A stretch of DNA of 64,000 bases. It comes from Paenibacillus eucommiae. Lineage in GTDB: Bacteria > Bacillota > Bacilli > Paenibacillales > NBRC-103111. The stretch lies in NCBI RefSeq assembly GCF_017874215.1, contig NZ_JAGGLB010000039.1, positions 1 to 64,000 of the forward strand. Direction: 5' to 3'. Shown piece after piece: positions 1 through 10,756 of this stretch. The position numbers and the translations under genes are program-made. The notes below the pieces were generated by a model that had not been told where the DNA came from, ran no database searches, and saw only the letters and a program-made list of their open reading frames with translations. Positions within the stretch are counted from its first letter, which is position 1. Each line of letters begins with the position of its first letter.

Positions 1-180
1 ACGCTCCTTAAACAAAAACTTCCTCTTCTTTCCTCTTTGACTTCTGCTTATCGCGGACAATTTTCCTTTTAGCCTACCTAAGTAGTAACTGTTTTATATC
101 GTTAACTAAGCTATGGAGGTTCCCCGACAGGTTGGTGATAGGCCGACAGCAGGCAGATGGCAGGCATTTTGCTACAGGCA

Positions 181-321
181 GGCATTAGGCAGTTAGCAGA
201 CATACAGCAAGCAGTTAGCAGCAGGCAGGCATTAGGCAGATAGTAGACATACAGCAAACAGTTTGCAGCAGGCAGGCATTAGGCAGTTAGTAGACATACA
301 GCACACAGCATACAGAAAGCA
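181..321. repeat. 47-bp tandem repeat, three copies
   Basis: Copies start at 181, 228 and 275, each with GGCATTAGGCAG, giving an exact 47-bp period. The first two copies are nearly identical; the third diverges near its end (about 310). The array is purine-rich on the + strand and has no reading frame. It lies upstream of the PurBox region of the pur operon. Role unknown; it could be a strain-variable minisatellite. The first 180 bases hold no gene I can support. Confidence 0.85.
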
Positions 322-549
322 GACAACCAAATTGAAAGAAGCGAGTTGCATAAAAAATGTAGAATGATGGATATATATGCGGATTTTAGCACGATAGAAG
401 AATGGCTATACGGGGGCATACATAGTGTAGATATCGGCGAACTGGGAGTAATCTAGGGGTGTACTTGGGATGCGGATAGTTTGGAAAGAGATACCTTATC
501 TGGTGTCGCATCATGATTTACTGCGTGTTAAAGGATATACTCGGCTCTC

Positions 550-596
550 AAAAGCGAACTTTTTTATTTGTATGTCCTTAAAATGTTCGCTTTTTT
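550..596 (+). promoter_or_regulatory. Inverted PurBox pair (PurR operator) upstream of purE
   Basis: AAAAGCGAAC (550-559) and GTTCGCTTTT (585-594) form an exact inverted pair with A/T-rich flanks. The central CGAA and TTCG are 27 nt apart. This fits the Bacillus PurR operator architecture: two PurBoxes, consensus about AWWWCCGAACWWT, inverted and separated by 16-17 nt. The pair lies just upstream of a TTGACA -35 box, so PurR would repress the operon in response to PRPP/adenine status, as known in B. subtilis. An outer 8-bp inverted repeat (542-549 with 633-640) encloses the element. Confidence 0.75.
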
Positions 597-600
597 GAAA

Positions 601-630
601 TTGACACGACATGTGAATTGCTGTTAAACT
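601..630 (+). promoter_or_regulatory. Probable sigma-A promoter of the pur operon
   Basis: A perfect TTGACA (601-606) is followed after 18 nt by TAAACT (625-630, 4/6 to TATAAT); TTAAAC with a 17-nt spacer is the alternative reading. It sits directly downstream of the PurBox pair, where PurR binding would interfere with it. Transcription would start near 637, leaving a leader of about 295 nt before purE. Confidence 0.55.
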
Positions 631-810
631 AAGAGAGCCGGGAAGGTATTCTCCGGGCATTGAAATTTCGAAGCTTAAATACCGAATATACACGAATGTC
701 ACGGAATGTCACGAATGTCGATTTAGGGCATCAAGTTAGTATCAAGTCGGGTAGCATGCCTGAATGAAGGTTTTAACCGATACAAATAAATTTTTTGGAC
801 TATGAGAAAA

Positions 811-853
811 CGAATGAAGGAACCATATGGATAACATGGTCTTTTTGCATTCG
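811..853 (+). promoter_or_regulatory. Leader hairpin before purE, possible attenuator
   Basis: CGAATG (811-816) pairs with CATTCG (848-853), AAG with CTT, and ACCAT (822-826) with ATGGT (836-840), giving an interrupted stem followed by GTTCTTTT. An alternative pairing uses AAGGAACC (817-824) with GGTTCTTT (853-860). In B. subtilis this leader carries a guanine riboswitch, but I see no purine-aptamer core here. Only the folding potential is seen; regulation is inferred. Confidence 0.3.
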
Positions 854-932
854 GTTCTTTTGCTGTTCGCCTTACAGGATCGTGTGTTTTCTAAATGGGC
901 ATTATCATTTTCTATGTTAAGAAAGTAGGTTT

Positions 933-1421
933 ATGATGACTGTACGTGTTGGTGTTATTATGGGAAGCCAATCCGACTGGGAAACGATGAAGCACGCTTG
1001 CGATATGCTTGAGGAATTGGGAGTGCCTTATGAGAAAAAGGTTGTTTCCGCGCACCGTACTCCGGATCTCATGTTCGAATATGCTTCCTCGGCGGCGGGT
1101 CGGGGTATTCAAATTATTATAGCCGGAGCTGGAGGGGCGGCGCATCTACCTGGTATGGTAGCAGCCAAAACTGAGCTTCCGGTTATTGGTGTTCCGGTGA
1201 AGACTTCCACCCTTAATGGGATGGATTCACTGCTCTCCATTGTTCAGATGCCTGCAGGTATACCTGTGGCAACTGTGGCAATCGGGCAGGCGGGTGCGGC
1301 TAATGCCGGGCTGCTTGCAGCGCAGATTTTAGGAGCTTTTGATCAAGAGCTGCAGGGTAGAGTCAGAGAACGCCGCGAACGCATTCGTCAGACGGTGATA
1401 GAAAGCAGTGAACTGCTATGA
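933..1421 (+). CDS. purE: N5-carboxyaminoimidazole ribonucleotide mutase PurE
   Basis: Converts N5-CAIR to CAIR in de novo IMP synthesis. The 162-aa protein has the family's usual length and shows the phosphate-loop motif GSQSDW near residue 12, SAHRTP near residue 41 and a glycine-rich [12 protein letters not shown] stretch. It is class I, because purK follows directly. First gene of the pur operon. ATG at 933 follows a weak GTAGGT-like ribosome binding site; an ATG three bases later (936) is an equivalent alternative. Its end overlaps purK by 4 nt (ATGA), so the two are probably translationally coupled. Confidence 0.97.
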   Translation: MMTVRVGVIMGSQSDWETMKHACDMLEELGVPYEKKVVSAHRTPDLMFEYASSAAGRGIQIIIAGAGGAAHLPGMVAAKTELPVIGVPVKTSTLNGMDSLLSIVQMPAGIPVATVAIGQAGAANAGLLAAQILGAFDQELQGRVRERRERIRQTVIESSELL

Positions 1422-2668
1422 CGGATGTGGATGTAAACGGAAATAGCGGAATGAGTGAAATGAATGAAATGAATGGAAATAGTGGGCAATTAAATGGCAA
1501 AGCAACTGGCTTCGGCAAGGTTATTAAACCAGGGGCTACCATCGGTATTCTAGGCGGCGGGCAGCTTGGACGTATGCTGACGCTTGCCGGGCGCAATATG
1601 GGGTACCGCTTTGTTACGCTTGATCCAACTGAAGATTCCCCCTGCGGGCAGGTGGCGGATGAGCAGATTGTTGCCGGTTATGATCATGTGATCTCAGCGC
1701 GGAAGCTTGCGGAGCAAGCGGAAGTCATTACTTATGAGTTCGAAAATGTGGATGCCCAGGTGACAGAGCTTTTAATGAAAGAAGCTTATGTGCCTCAAGG
1801 CAGCCAGCTTTTATATACAACACAGCATCGCATTCGCGAGAAGAAGGCAATCGAGGCTGCTGGAGCGCCTGTAGCTCCATATGAAGAAATTACAAGCGCA
1901 GCACAGCTCCGTGAGGTTGTTGAACGTTTTGGTACACCTTGTGTGCTGAAGACAGCTACAGGGGGTTATGACGGCAAAGGACAATGGGTTATTCGTTCTT
2001 TGGACGAAACACAGGAAGCTTTTGATACTTTAATCAAAAGTGGAGCCGAGCTTGTGCTGGAGCAGTTTATACATTTTGATAAAGAATTATCCGTCATTGC
2101 TGCAAGAAGTCCTGGAGGCGAAGTGAAAGCTTTTCCGGCAGCGGAAAATATTCATGTAAACAATATTCTTCACCTTTCCATCGTACCGGCTAGAATCCCG
2201 GCCTCCGTTCAAAAGGAAGCTGAAGAATTGGCTGTTCGCATTGCTTCATCAATGGGTGTGATCGGCTTGCTTGCGGTGGAGCTGTTTCTAACACCGGATG
2301 GGCAGCTGTATGTGAATGAGCTCGCGCCGCGGCCGCATAATTCGGGTCACTATACGATGGAATCCTGCAGAACCTCACAATTCGAGCAGCACATCAGGGC
2401 CATCTGTAATTTGCCGCTTGGCTCAACGGAGCTGATGACGCCTGTCGTTATGGTGAATTTGCTGGGCCAACATGTCGATCCTCTGCTGGAGCTTCTTGAT
2501 CAGCCAGGTTTTGAGGATGAAGAATTGGGAGTTAGCGCGAAGATACACCTATATGGCAAGCATGAAGCTAAGCATAATCGTAAAATGGGGCATGTAAATC
2601 TGCTTGCTTCCGATACAGCACGGGCACTTACATGGATAGAACGCTCAGCTATATGGGAAAGTAAGTAA
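1418..2668 (+). CDS. purK: N5-carboxyaminoimidazole ribonucleotide synthase PurK
   Basis: ATP-grasp enzyme that carboxylates AIR to N5-CAIR with bicarbonate and ATP, feeding PurE. The nucleotide-binding start GGGQLGRM, the ATP-grasp segments [13 protein letters not shown] and VLEQFI, and [14 protein letters not shown] are all present. At 416 aa it is longer than most PurK. The excess is a low-complexity N-terminal stretch of about 35 residues rich in Asn, Met, Gly and Ser, ahead of the conserved IGILGGGQ. A later internal start could shorten it, but the 4-nt overlap with purE favours the ATG at 1418. Confidence 0.96.
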   Translation: MTDVDVNGNSGMSEMNEMNGNSGQLNGKATGFGKVIKPGATIGILGGGQLGRMLTLAGRNMGYRFVTLDPTEDSPCGQVADEQIVAGYDHVISARKLAEQAEVITYEFENVDAQVTELLMKEAYVPQGSQLLYTTQHRIREKKAIEAAGAPVAPYEEITSAAQLREVVERFGTPCVLKTATGGYDGKGQWVIRSLDETQEAFDTLIKSGAELVLEQFIHFDKELSVIAARSPGGEVKAFPAAENIHVNNILHLSIVPARIPASVQKEAEELAVRIASSMGVIGLLAVELFLTPDGQLYVNELAPRPHNSGHYTMESCRTSQFEQHIRAICNLPLGSTELMTPVVMVNLLGQHVDPLLELLDQPGFEDEELGVSAKIHLYGKHEAKHNRKMGHVNLLASDTARALTWIERSAIWESK

Positions 2669-2691
2669 ATGATAATAATGGAGGAACAGCA

Positions 2692-3987
2692 ATGATAGAA
2701 CGCTACAGCAGGCCAGAGATGGCAAGCATATGGACCGAGGAAAACAAATTCAAAGCATGGCTGGAAGTGGAGATTCTTTCCTGTGAAGCATGGTCGGAGC
2801 TGGGAATTATACCTCAGGAGGATGTAAAAACGATTCGTGAGAATGCCAGCTTTAACATCGACCGCATTTATGAAATCGAGGTTGAAACCCGCCATGACGT
2901 TATTGCTTTCACCAGAGCGGTTTCGGAAACTTTGGGCGCTGAGCGTAAATGGGTACATTATGGACTGACTTCCACAGACGTTGTGGATACGGCATTAGGT
3001 TATTTGCTGAAGCAGGCCAATGAAATTTTAGAAAAAGACATCATTCAATTTATTGCTATTCTAAAAGACAAAGCTGTGCAGTATAAGCACACGCCTATGA
3101 TGGGAAGAACGCATGGTGTGCATGCTGAGCCAACAACGTTCGGTCTGAAAATGGCGCTATGGCATGAAGAAATGAAAAGAAATCTGGAGCGTTTCCGCGC
3201 TGCTGCTGATGGCGTACAGTTTGGTAAAATGTCTGGAGCTGTAGGCACTTATGCGAATATTGATCCTTTTATAGAGGAATATGTGTGCGGCAAGCTTGGC
3301 ACAAAGGCGGCACCGATCTCCACACAAACGCTGCAGCGCGACCGTCATGCTGACTATATGGCTACACTGGCGCTGATTGGATCATCGCTCGATAAATTTG
3401 CTACGGAAATCCGTGCTTTGCAAAAGAGTGAATTCCGCGAGGTGGAAGAGCCGTTTGCCAAAGGACAAAAGGGTTCCTCGGCGATGCCGCATAAGCGCAA
3501 CCCGATCGGGTGTGAGAGCATTTCCGGTCTTTCCCGTGTAATCCGCGGCCATATGCTTACTGCCTATGAGAACGTGCCGCTGTGGCATGAGCGTGATATT
3601 TCCCACTCCTCGGTGGAACGGATTATTTTGCCGGATGCTACGACTTTATTGAATTATATGTTGAATCGTTTTGGCAATATCGTTAAGAATTTGACAGTAT
3701 TCCCTGACAATATGAAGCGCAATATGCAAAGAACGTATGATGTGCCTTTCTCCGGCCGGGTAATGACCAAGCTGATTGATAAGGGCTTCAGCCGTGAGCA
3801 GGCTTACGATACTGTACAGCCGCGTGCTATGCAGGCTTGGGAAGAGCAGCGCTCGTTCCGCGATATCGTTGAGAATGCCTCGGTGATTACGGATGCGCTT
3901 AGTAAAGAAGAGATTGCTGACTGTTTTGATCCTACTTGGCATTTGAAGCATGTGGATACTATTTTTGACCGTCTGGGACTAGCATAG
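2692..3987 (+). CDS. purB: Adenylosuccinate lyase PurB
   Basis: Cleaves SAICAR to AICAR plus fumarate in IMP synthesis, and adenylosuccinate to AMP in the branch to adenine nucleotides. The 431-aa protein carries the fumarase/aspartase superfamily signature [20 protein letters not shown] and the catalytic-His region [18 protein letters not shown] ribosome binding site lies before the ATG at 2692, 23 nt after purK. The length is normal and no frame damage is seen. Confidence 0.97.
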   Translation: MIERYSRPEMASIWTEENKFKAWLEVEILSCEAWSELGIIPQEDVKTIRENASFNIDRIYEIEVETRHDVIAFTRAVSETLGAERKWVHYGLTSTDVVDTALGYLLKQANEILEKDIIQFIAILKDKAVQYKHTPMMGRTHGVHAEPTTFGLKMALWHEEMKRNLERFRAAADGVQFGKMSGAVGTYANIDPFIEEYVCGKLGTKAAPISTQTLQRDRHADYMATLALIGSSLDKFATEIRALQKSEFREVEEPFAKGQKGSSAMPHKRNPIGCESISGLSRVIRGHMLTAYENVPLWHERDISHSSVERIILPDATTLLNYMLNRFGNIVKNLTVFPDNMKRNMQRTYDVPFSGRVMTKLIDKGFSREQAYDTVQPRAMQAWEEQRSFRDIVENASVITDALSKEEIADCFDPTWHLKHVDTIFDRLGLA

Positions 3988-4003
3988 AAGGGGAGTGGAA
4001 CTG

Positions 4004-4894
4004 ATGGCTGGCATAGCACTAGATACGGCGGCAGATTTGGTCAAAGCGCCGCTCGTTCATAAAGGCAAGGTGCGTGAGCTTTATGATCTTGGCGAGCATT
4101 TTCTGATTGTCGTGACGGACCGCATTTCCGCTTTTGATTATATTCTGAGTCCAGGCGTACCTGATAAGGGTTATGTGCTCAATACACTGAGTAAGTTCTG
4201 GTTCGAGCAAACGGCTTCGTTCATGAATAACCACGTGGTTCATACGAATGTGGAGCTTTTGCAAGAGGTTATTCCTGATGCTGAAGCGCGTGAGCTGCTT
4301 AAAGACCGGATTATCGTCGCGAAAAAAGCAGAGCGCATTTCCATCGAATGTGTCGTTCGCGGCTATATTACAGGCGGCGGCTGGAGACAGTACCAGCAAA
4401 ACGGAGCGATTAATGGTATTAAGCTTCCTGAGGGCTTGCGTAAAAACCAGCAGCTTGAAGCGCCAATATTCACACCCGCGGCGAAAAATGATGTGGGCCA
4501 TGACGAGGACATTTCCATCGAGCAGATGAGTGTTTTGGTTGGCGAAGAGCTGACCCGGGAACTGCAGCAGAGAAGCATTGAGCTTTATAAGCTGGCGCAT
4601 AAGTTCTGTGAGCAAAGAGGTATTATACTTGCCGATACGAAGTTCGAGTTTGGCTTGATTGGAAATGAAATTATTATTATCGATGAAATTTTCACACCTG
4701 ATTCTTCGCGTTATTGGGAGCAAGGCAAGTATGCGCTCGATATCGAGATCGATTCTATGGATAAAGAGCCTGTTCGCGCATATTTGGCGGGCTCCGACTG
4801 GGATAAGAACAGCGAGCCGGATGAGCTTCCTGCTGCTGTCGTGGAAGAAACGTCCCGCCGTTATAAAGAAATTCTTCACCGCTTGGTCGATTAG
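4004..4894 (+). CDS. purC: SAICAR synthase PurC
   Basis: Phosphoribosylaminoimidazole-succinocarboxamide synthase, joining CAIR with aspartate using ATP. Conserved parts are HKGKVRELYDLG, TDRISAFD, the VVRGYITGGGW segment and IIDEIFTPDSSRYW. I chose the ATG at 4004, about 7 nt after GGGGAG; a GTG at 3995 in the same frame sits on top of that ribosome binding site. The protein is about 296 aa, the longer PurC form rather than the roughly 240-aa form of B. subtilis. A 316-codon antisense frame over this gene is a coding shadow. Confidence 0.95.
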   Translation: MAGIALDTAADLVKAPLVHKGKVRELYDLGEHFLIVVTDRISAFDYILSPGVPDKGYVLNTLSKFWFEQTASFMNNHVVHTNVELLQEVIPDAEARELLKDRIIVAKKAERISIECVVRGYITGGGWRQYQQNGAINGIKLPEGLRKNQQLEAPIFTPAAKNDVGHDEDISIEQMSVLVGEELTRELQQRSIELYKLAHKFCEQRGIILADTKFEFGLIGNEIIIIDEIFTPDSSRYWEQGKYALDIEIDSMDKEPVRAYLAGSDWDKNSEPDELPAAVVEETSRRYKEILHRLVD

Positions 4895-4936
4895 ATTTGA
4901 GGTAAGTACACTAATTCTTAGGAGGAACGATTCTTC

Positions 4937-5176
4937 ATGAAAGCAACCGTCTATGTGACGATTAAACAAAGTGTTTTAGACCCTCAGGGCAACGCAGTAC
5001 AAGGTGCTCTTCATTCCATGGGATTTGAAGAAGTAGAGAAGGTCAGAATCGGTAAATACCTGGAGTTAGAGCTAAATACTAGTGATAAAGCTGAAGCCGA
5101 AGCACGCGTTAAAGCAATGTGCGAAAAGCTTCTGGCCAATACAGTTATTGAGGATTACAGATACGAGCTGGTGTAA
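4937..5176 (+). CDS. purS: FGAM synthase subunit PurS
   Basis: Small subunit of the PurS-PurQ-PurL formylglycinamidine ribonucleotide synthase complex; it bridges the glutaminase and synthetase subunits. The 79-aa protein has the family's usual length, with VTIKQSVLDPQGNAV at the N-terminus and the conserved VRIGKYLEL strand. Its place before purQ and purL is the standard Bacillus order. AGGAGG precedes the ATG. The 42-nt gap after purC contains nothing notable. Confidence 0.95.
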   Translation: MKATVYVTIKQSVLDPQGNAVQGALHSMGFEEVEKVRIGKYLELELNTSDKAEAEARVKAMCEKLLANTVIEDYRYELV

Positions 5177-5200
5177 TTTAACTTGAGGAGGATTCATGCC

Positions 5201-5896
5201 ATGAAATTTGCGGTTCTGGTATTTCCGGGTTCGAACTGCGATATAGACTGCTTTAAAGCGGTTGAAGATACAATTGGGCAGTCGGTGGAGTATGTTTGGC
5301 ATACGGCTGATGATTTATCGAAATATGACTGTATTCTCGTTCCGGGCGGATTCTCTTATGGAGACTATCTCCGCTGCGGAGCGATTGCCCAGTTCACGAA
5401 TGTGATGAAGGCCTTGGTCAAGGCTGCCGATGAAGGCAAATACATTCTGGGTATCTGTAACGGTTTCCAGGTGTTAACCGAAGCACGATTGCTTCCGGGC
5501 GCTTTGCTGCGCAATAAGGAAATGAAGTTCCGCTGTCATCCGGCGATTCTTCGTGTGGAGAACAATAACACTCCTTTTACTACGGATTATGAGCAAGGCG
5601 AATTGATTAATATCCCGATTGCGCATGGTGAAGGCAATTATTATTGTGATGAGGCAACACTTCAGGAGCTTCAGGCTAACAAGCAAATTATTTTCCGTTA
5701 TGAGGCAGGCAATAACCCGAACGGTTCGCTGGACGATATCGCAGGTATCAGCAACAAGGCGGGCAACGTAGTCGGCATGATGCCTCATCCAGAGCGGGCG
5801 GTTCATGAGCTTCTTGGCTCCGCGGACGGCAAAAGAATGTTTACATCGATCTTGAGCACTTGGAGGGAGAAACATGGCGCAGCAGCTATCCGTTAA
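5201..5896 (+). CDS. purQ: FGAM synthase glutamine amidotransferase subunit PurQ
   Basis: Class I glutaminase that supplies ammonia to PurL. It shows PGSNCDIDC near the start, the nucleophile elbow GICNGFQVL (catalytic Cys), and the His-Glu pair in MMPHPERA. The start is the ATG at 5201 after GAGGAG; an upstream in-frame TTG at 5183 overlaps the ribosome binding site and is rejected. The protein is 231 aa, normal for the family. It overlaps purL by 23 nt. Confidence 0.96.
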   Translation: MKFAVLVFPGSNCDIDCFKAVEDTIGQSVEYVWHTADDLSKYDCILVPGGFSYGDYLRCGAIAQFTNVMKALVKAADEGKYILGICNGFQVLTEARLLPGALLRNKEMKFRCHPAILRVENNNTPFTTDYEQGELINIPIAHGEGNYYCDEATLQELQANKQIIFRYEAGNNPNGSLDDIAGISNKAGNVVGMMPHPERAVHELLGSADGKRMFTSILSTWREKHGAAAIR

Positions 5897-8117
5897 GGAA
5901 CCTTCGGCAGAGCAAATTGCCGAGCAGAAGATATATAAGCAAATGGGCGTTACCGATGAGGAGTTTGCCAAGATTTGCGGCTTTCTCGGACGTAATCCGA
6001 ACTATGTGGAAATCGGCGTTTTTAGCGTAATGTGGTCAGAGCATTGTTCCTACAAAAATTCCAAGCCGGTGCTTCGCAAATTTCCGGTAACGGGCCCACG
6101 CGTTCTTATGGGACCTGGAGAAGGAGCAGGTATTGTAGATATTGGAGACAACCAAGCGGTTGTATTTAAAATAGAAAGTCATAACCATCCTTCGGCGATT
6201 GAGCCTTTCCAAGGCGCAGCTACGGGAGTTGGCGGCATTATCCGTGATATTTTCTCGATGGGTGCACGTCCTGTTGCCGTGCTCAATTCTTTACGCTTTG
6301 GTAAACTTCAGAATGACCGCGTGAAGTATTTGTTCGAGCACGTCGTCTCAGGCATTGCCGCATACGGGAACTGTATCGGCATTCCGACGGTCGGCGGCGA
6401 AGTGATGTTCGACGAGAGCTATGAAGGGAACCCGCTCGTCAATGCGATGTGCGTGGGCATTATTGACCACGATATGATCCAGCGTGGGGTTGCCAAGGGT
6501 GTCGGCAACCCGGTGTTCTACGTCGGCCCGGCAACTGGCCGCGACGGGATTCACGGCGCCACCTTCGCATCAGAAGAGCTGACGGCGGAGTCGGAGGCGA
6601 AGCGTCCTGCGGTGCAGGTGGGCGATCCTTTCATGGAGAAGCTCGTGCTGGAGGCGTGCTTGGAACTTATTAATTCCGGCATCGTGCTCGGAATTCAAGA
6701 TATGGGCGCTGCGGGGCTAACCTGCTCCAGCGCTGAAATGGCTAGTAAAGCGGGCAACGGCATGGAGCTTTACCTTGATGAAGTGCCGCAGCGCGAAGAA
6801 GGCATGACGGCATATGAAATGATGCTGTCAGAGTCGCAGGAGCGCATGCTGTTCGTCGTTGAGCCGAAGCATGAGGCTCAGGCGAAGGAGATTTTTGAGC
6901 GCTGGGGTCTGCACTGCGCGAAGGTTGGCAAGGTGACCGACGATGGTCGCCTGCGTCTGATCCACCACGGTGAAACAGTGGGGGATATGCCTGTAGGCGC
7001 ACTCGTCGATGAGTGCCCGGTGTACAATAAGCCAAGCCAGGTGCCGGCTTATTATGAAGAGAACGGACGCATCGATACGAACCGTTACCCTGAGGTAACG
7101 AAGCTTACGGATGCGCTGAAGCAAGTGCTGGCCTCGCCGACGGTGGCGAGCAAGGAGTGGGTGTACAACCAGTATGACCATATGGTTCGTACCGATACTG
7201 TCGTGCGCCCGGGCTCGGACGCAGCAGTGATATCGCTGCGCGGCACGCGCAAGGCACTCGCAATGACTACGGATTGCAACGGACGCTACGTGTATCTGGA
7301 TCCTGAGGTAGGCGGACGCATCGCGGTAAGTGAAGCGGCGCGCAACATTGTATGCTCAGGTGCTGAGCCGCTAGCGGTTACGGACAACCTTAACTTTGGC
7401 AGCCCGGAGAAGCCGGAAATTTTCTGGCAGCTGGAAACATCTGTTGACGGTATGGCGGAAGCCTGCCGTGTGCTCGAAACGCCGGTAATCGGCGGTAACG
7501 TCTCGCTGTACAATGAGAATGCCAAAGGTGCCATTTATCCTACTCCTGTTATTGGGATGGTTGGGCTTGTGCATGATCTTGATCATATTACAACGCAAGG
7601 CTTTAAGCATGAAGGCGATACGATTATCCTGCTGGGAGAGACCAAAGAAGAGCTCGGCGGCAGTGAATTTCAATATGTGATTCATGGTGTAACGGAAGGA
7701 CGTCCTCCAGCGCTGGATTTAGAAGTAGAGAAGCGTCTGCATAAGACTGTACTGACGGCTATTCAAGAAGGGCTTGTTGCTTCCGCGCATGATCTATCTG
7801 AGGGCGGTCTTGCTGTAGCCTTAGCTGAAAGCTGTATAAGCGGCAAAATTGGTGCCAAAGTAACACTGCGGACACCACTGCGCAAGGACATCGCTTTATT
7901 CAGTGAGAGCCAATCACGGATTCTGCTTAGTGCTGCTCCAGACAAAGCAGATGCTTTAAAACATTGGATCGCTGCACAAGGAGTGCCTTATGAGGTGCTT
8001 GGAACGGTTACTGGCAGCGAGCTAAGTGTTGAAATCGACGCAGCGCAAGTCATCCATGCTCCTATAGCTGAGCTGGAACAGGTTTGGAAGGATGCGATCC
8101 CATGTCTGATGCAGTGA
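5874..8117 (+). CDS. purL: FGAM synthase large subunit PurL (small form)
   Basis: ATP-dependent synthetase subunit converting FGAR to FGAM with ammonia from PurQ. At 747 aa it is the small PurL that needs PurS and PurQ. Visible motifs are [11 protein letters not shown], the nucleotide loop [25 protein letters not shown] and the second half-repeat with [11 protein letters not shown] and [15 protein letters not shown]. The start overlaps purQ after a GGAGG. The middle of the gene (about 6360-7400) is visibly richer in G+C at third codon positions than its ends. Confidence 0.97.
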   Translation: MAQQLSVKEPSAEQIAEQKIYKQMGVTDEEFAKICGFLGRNPNYVEIGVFSVMWSEHCSYKNSKPVLRKFPVTGPRVLMGPGEGAGIVDIGDNQAVVFKIESHNHPSAIEPFQGAATGVGGIIRDIFSMGARPVAVLNSLRFGKLQNDRVKYLFEHVVSGIAAYGNCIGIPTVGGEVMFDESYEGNPLVNAMCVGIIDHDMIQRGVAKGVGNPVFYVGPATGRDGIHGATFASEELTAESEAKRPAVQVGDPFMEKLVLEACLELINSGIVLGIQDMGAAGLTCSSAEMASKAGNGMELYLDEVPQREEGMTAYEMMLSESQERMLFVVEPKHEAQAKEIFERWGLHCAKVGKVTDDGRLRLIHHGETVGDMPVGALVDECPVYNKPSQVPAYYEENGRIDTNRYPEVTKLTDALKQVLASPTVASKEWVYNQYDHMVRTDTVVRPGSDAAVISLRGTRKALAMTTDCNGRYVYLDPEVGGRIAVSEAARNIVCSGAEPLAVTDNLNFGSPEKPEIFWQLETSVDGMAEACRVLETPVIGGNVSLYNENAKGAIYPTPVIGMVGLVHDLDHITTQGFKHEGDTIILLGETKEELGGSEFQYVIHGVTEGRPPALDLEVEKRLHKTVLTAIQEGLVASAHDLSEGGLAVALAESCISGKIGAKVTLRTPLRKDIALFSESQSRILLSAAPDKADALKHWIAAQGVPYEVLGTVTGSELSVEIDAAQVIHAPIAELEQVWKDAIPCLMQ

Positions 8118-9622
8118 AATCCAAATCCACGCTAACCAAGCTGAACGCACTGACGGGTAACCACCAGGAGCTTTGGACAGGTGAATATTACAACGAGGGT
8201 ATAGGCGGCCAGGGCGGATTATTCGACAAGCTGAACGAGGAGTGCGGTGTATTCGGGGTGTTTGGTCATCCCGATGCAGCTTCCCTTTCTTATTACGGGC
8301 TTCATGCCCTTCAGCATCGCGGCCAGGAAAGCGCAGGTATTTGTACGGCAGACAAGGATAATTTCAACTATCACCGGGGTATGGGACTGGCGAAGGAAGT
8401 GTTCACAAACGAGATGCTGGCTCCGCTTGTCGGTAGTAACAGCATCGCGCATGTGCGCTATTCGACCGCAGGTGAGAGCAAGCTGGCGAACGCCCAGCCG
8501 CTGATCTTCAAATATCGCGAAGGCGATTTGGCGCTTGCTACGAATGGTAATATTGACAATGCAGCCATTATTAGACGTAACCTGGAGAAGCAAGGCTCGA
8601 TCTTTCAGACGACGAGTGATACGGAAGTGCTGGCTCATCTGATCGCGCGCTCCAAGCACGACGATATTGTGGAAGCAGTAAAAGATGCACTAGGCCAGGT
8701 AGTTGGGGCGTATGCATTCCTGATTTTAACGAAGGATAAGCTGATAGCTGCGCTTGACCCTAATGGTCTGCGCCCGTTCGTTATCGGTAAATTAGGCGAT
8801 GCGTATTTGTTTGCTTCTGAAACGTGCGCCTTCGATGCTGTTGGCGGCACCTATTTACGCGATATGAATCCGGGAGAGCTTGTTGTGCTGGACCGGGACG
8901 GCTTCCATGAAGACCGTTTCGCAGAAGGCGGCAAGCGGGCTGTATGCGCAATGGAATATATTTATTTTGCCAGACCGGATAGTGATATTGATACGATTAA
9001 CGTTCACTCAGCGCGCAAGCGGATGGGGAAGAAGCTGGCTATGGAAGCTTTTATGGATGCGGATTTGGTTACAGGTGTTCCGGACTCCAGTATTTCCGCT
9101 GCAATCGGCTTTGCCGAGCAAACGGGAATTCCTTACGAGCTTGGACTGATCAAGAACCGTTATACGGGGAGAACGTTTATCCAGCCTAGCCAGGAACTGC
9201 GCGAACAGGGTGTAAAGATGAAGCTGAGCGCTGTGCGCAAGGTGGTTGAAGGCAAGCGTGTAATCATGATTGATGATTCGATTGTGCGTGGGACGACAAG
9301 TCTGCGCATTGTCAATCTGCTGCGTGAAGCAGGAGCGACGGAAGTGCATGTGCGCATTACTTCACCTCCTTTTATGAACCCATGCTATTACGGCATCGAC
9401 ACACCGAACCGCAAGGAGCTAATAGCCGCGCAAAAAACGGTGGAAGAAATCCGTGTAGCCATCAATGCTGATACCTTGCATTTTCTCAGTCAAGAGGGAA
9501 TGGTTGAGGCTATGGGGGAAGGCGCACAGGGCGAAGCCAGCGGATACTGCATGGCATGCTTCGATAACAAATATCCGACAGAAATTGTCGATGAGGCCAA
9601 GATCGGCTGCGGCTGCGACTGA
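8102..9622 (+). CDS. purF: Amidophosphoribosyltransferase PurF
   Basis: Commits PRPP and glutamine to purine synthesis. It has the Ntn-type glutaminase start [21 protein letters not shown], the PRPP-binding loop [14 protein letters not shown] and a C-terminal CMACF with further cysteines fitting the Bacillus-type [4Fe-4S] cluster. The ATG at 8102 follows GGAAGGA; an in-frame TTG at 8084 overlaps that site. The catalytic Cys would be residue 48, so the cleaved propeptide is about 47 residues against roughly 11 in B. subtilis, an unusually long leader. Overlaps the end of purL. Confidence 0.96.
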   Translation: MSDAVKSKSTLTKLNALTGNHQELWTGEYYNEGIGGQGGLFDKLNEECGVFGVFGHPDAASLSYYGLHALQHRGQESAGICTADKDNFNYHRGMGLAKEVFTNEMLAPLVGSNSIAHVRYSTAGESKLANAQPLIFKYREGDLALATNGNIDNAAIIRRNLEKQGSIFQTTSDTEVLAHLIARSKHDDIVEAVKDALGQVVGAYAFLILTKDKLIAALDPNGLRPFVIGKLGDAYLFASETCAFDAVGGTYLRDMNPGELVVLDRDGFHEDRFAEGGKRAVCAMEYIYFARPDSDIDTINVHSARKRMGKKLAMEAFMDADLVTGVPDSSISAAIGFAEQTGIPYELGLIKNRYTGRTFIQPSQELREQGVKMKLSAVRKVVEGKRVIMIDDSIVRGTTSLRIVNLLREAGATEVHVRITSPPFMNPCYYGIDTPNRKELIAAQKTVEEIRVAINADTLHFLSQEGMVEAMGEGAQGEASGYCMACFDNKYPTEIVDEAKIGCGCD

Positions 9623-9715
9623 GTCATTGATTAGTTGAGTAATAAGATGATTAGCTAATTTACTGATCAAATAATAAACTGAAGTTCAGATTATTTTATA
9701 GGGAGTGGAAGCGAA

Positions 9716-10756
9716 GTGTCGGATGCGTATAAAAAAGCCGGTGTCGATATCGCGGCGGGCAATGATGCTGTTGAGCGAATGAAAAAGCACGTCAAGCGGA
9801 CGTTTCGCCCTGAGGTTATGACCGATCTGGGCGGCTTCGGCGGACTGTTCGGCTTGAACAAGGACAAATACGAGGAGCCAGTGCTCGTATCTGGAACCGA
9901 TGGCGTAGGCACAAAGCTGAAAATTGCTTTTGCTATGGATAAGCACGATACCATTGGTATCGATGCGGTTGCTATGTGTGTGAACGATATTATCGTTCAA
10001 GGCGCAGAGCCGTTATTTTTCCTCGATTACTTGGCCTGTGACAAGGTGATTCCTGAGAAAATCGAAGCGATCGTCAAAGGCATCGCAGATGGCTGCCAGC
10101 AGTCAGGCTGTGCTTTGATTGGCGGAGAAACTGCCGAAATGCCAGGGATGTATGCACAAGGGGAGTATGACATTGCCGGCTTTACTGTAGGCATCGTGGA
10201 TAAGAAGAAAATCATCGACGGCAAGACGATCAGTCCTGGAGATGTTGTGCTGGGATTAGCATCCAGCGGAGTGCACAGCAATGGCTTCTCGCTTGTGCGT
10301 AAGCTTTTGCTCGAGGAGAAGGGTCTAAGTTTGCATGATCATATCGATGAGCTTGGGGATCTGCTTGGGAACGTTTTGCTGGCTCCGACGAAGCTTTATG
10401 TGAAGCCCGTATTGTCGATTTTGGACCAATTGGAAATTAAAGGAATGGCCCATATTACGGGTGGCGGTTTTATTGAGAATATTCCGCGCGTTCTGCCTGA
10501 GCATGTAAATGTGCAGATTGATTATGGTTCTTGGCCGATTTTACCGATTTTTGAGCTTTTGCAGCGTGAAGGCAGTATTAGCAATCAGGATATGTTCCGC
10601 ACCTTTAACATGGGAATCGGAATGGTTGTCGTGGTTGGTGCCGATCAGGCAGAGAAGGCTGTACAGCTTGCTGAAGCCGCGGGCGAGCAGGTTTACCGGA
10701 TCGGGGTTGTGACGGAAGGCGAGCGTGTCGTGACTTTTCAAGGAGCGGTGGTATAG
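9716..10756 (+). CDS. purM: AIR synthetase PurM
   Basis: Phosphoribosylformylglycinamidine cyclo-ligase, closing the imidazole ring of FGAM to AIR with ATP. The 346-aa protein has [14 protein letters not shown], the conserved [11 protein letters not shown] loop, [11 protein letters not shown] and [14 protein letters not shown] is used as start after GGGAGTGG. It follows purF after a 93-nt AT-rich gap and abuts purN with no spacer. Confidence 0.96.
   Translation: MSDAYKKAGVDIAAGNDAVERMKKHVKRTFRPEVMTDLGGFGGLFGLNKDKYEEPVLVSGTDGVGTKLKIAFAMDKHDTIGIDAVAMCVNDIIVQGAEPLFFLDYLACDKVIPEKIEAIVKGIADGCQQSGCALIGGETAEMPGMYAQGEYDIAGFTVGIVDKKKIIDGKTISPGDVVLGLASSGVHSNGFSLVRKLLLEEKGLSLHDHIDELGDLLGNVLLAPTKLYVKPVLSILDQLEIKGMAHITGGGFIENIPRVLPEHVNVQIDYGSWPILPIFELLQREGSISNQDMFRTFNMGIGMVVVVGADQAEKAVQLAEAAGEQVYRIGVVTEGERVVTFQGAVV

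Noticed and set aside
636-932. Guanine riboswitch expected in the pur leader
   Set aside because: The conserved aptamer core (for example the CTACC-type joining segment) is not visible; only hairpins are seen.
4019-4969. Long minus-strand ORF (316 aa) opposite purC
   Set aside because: Coding shadow of purC; no ribosome binding site and no sensible protein motifs.
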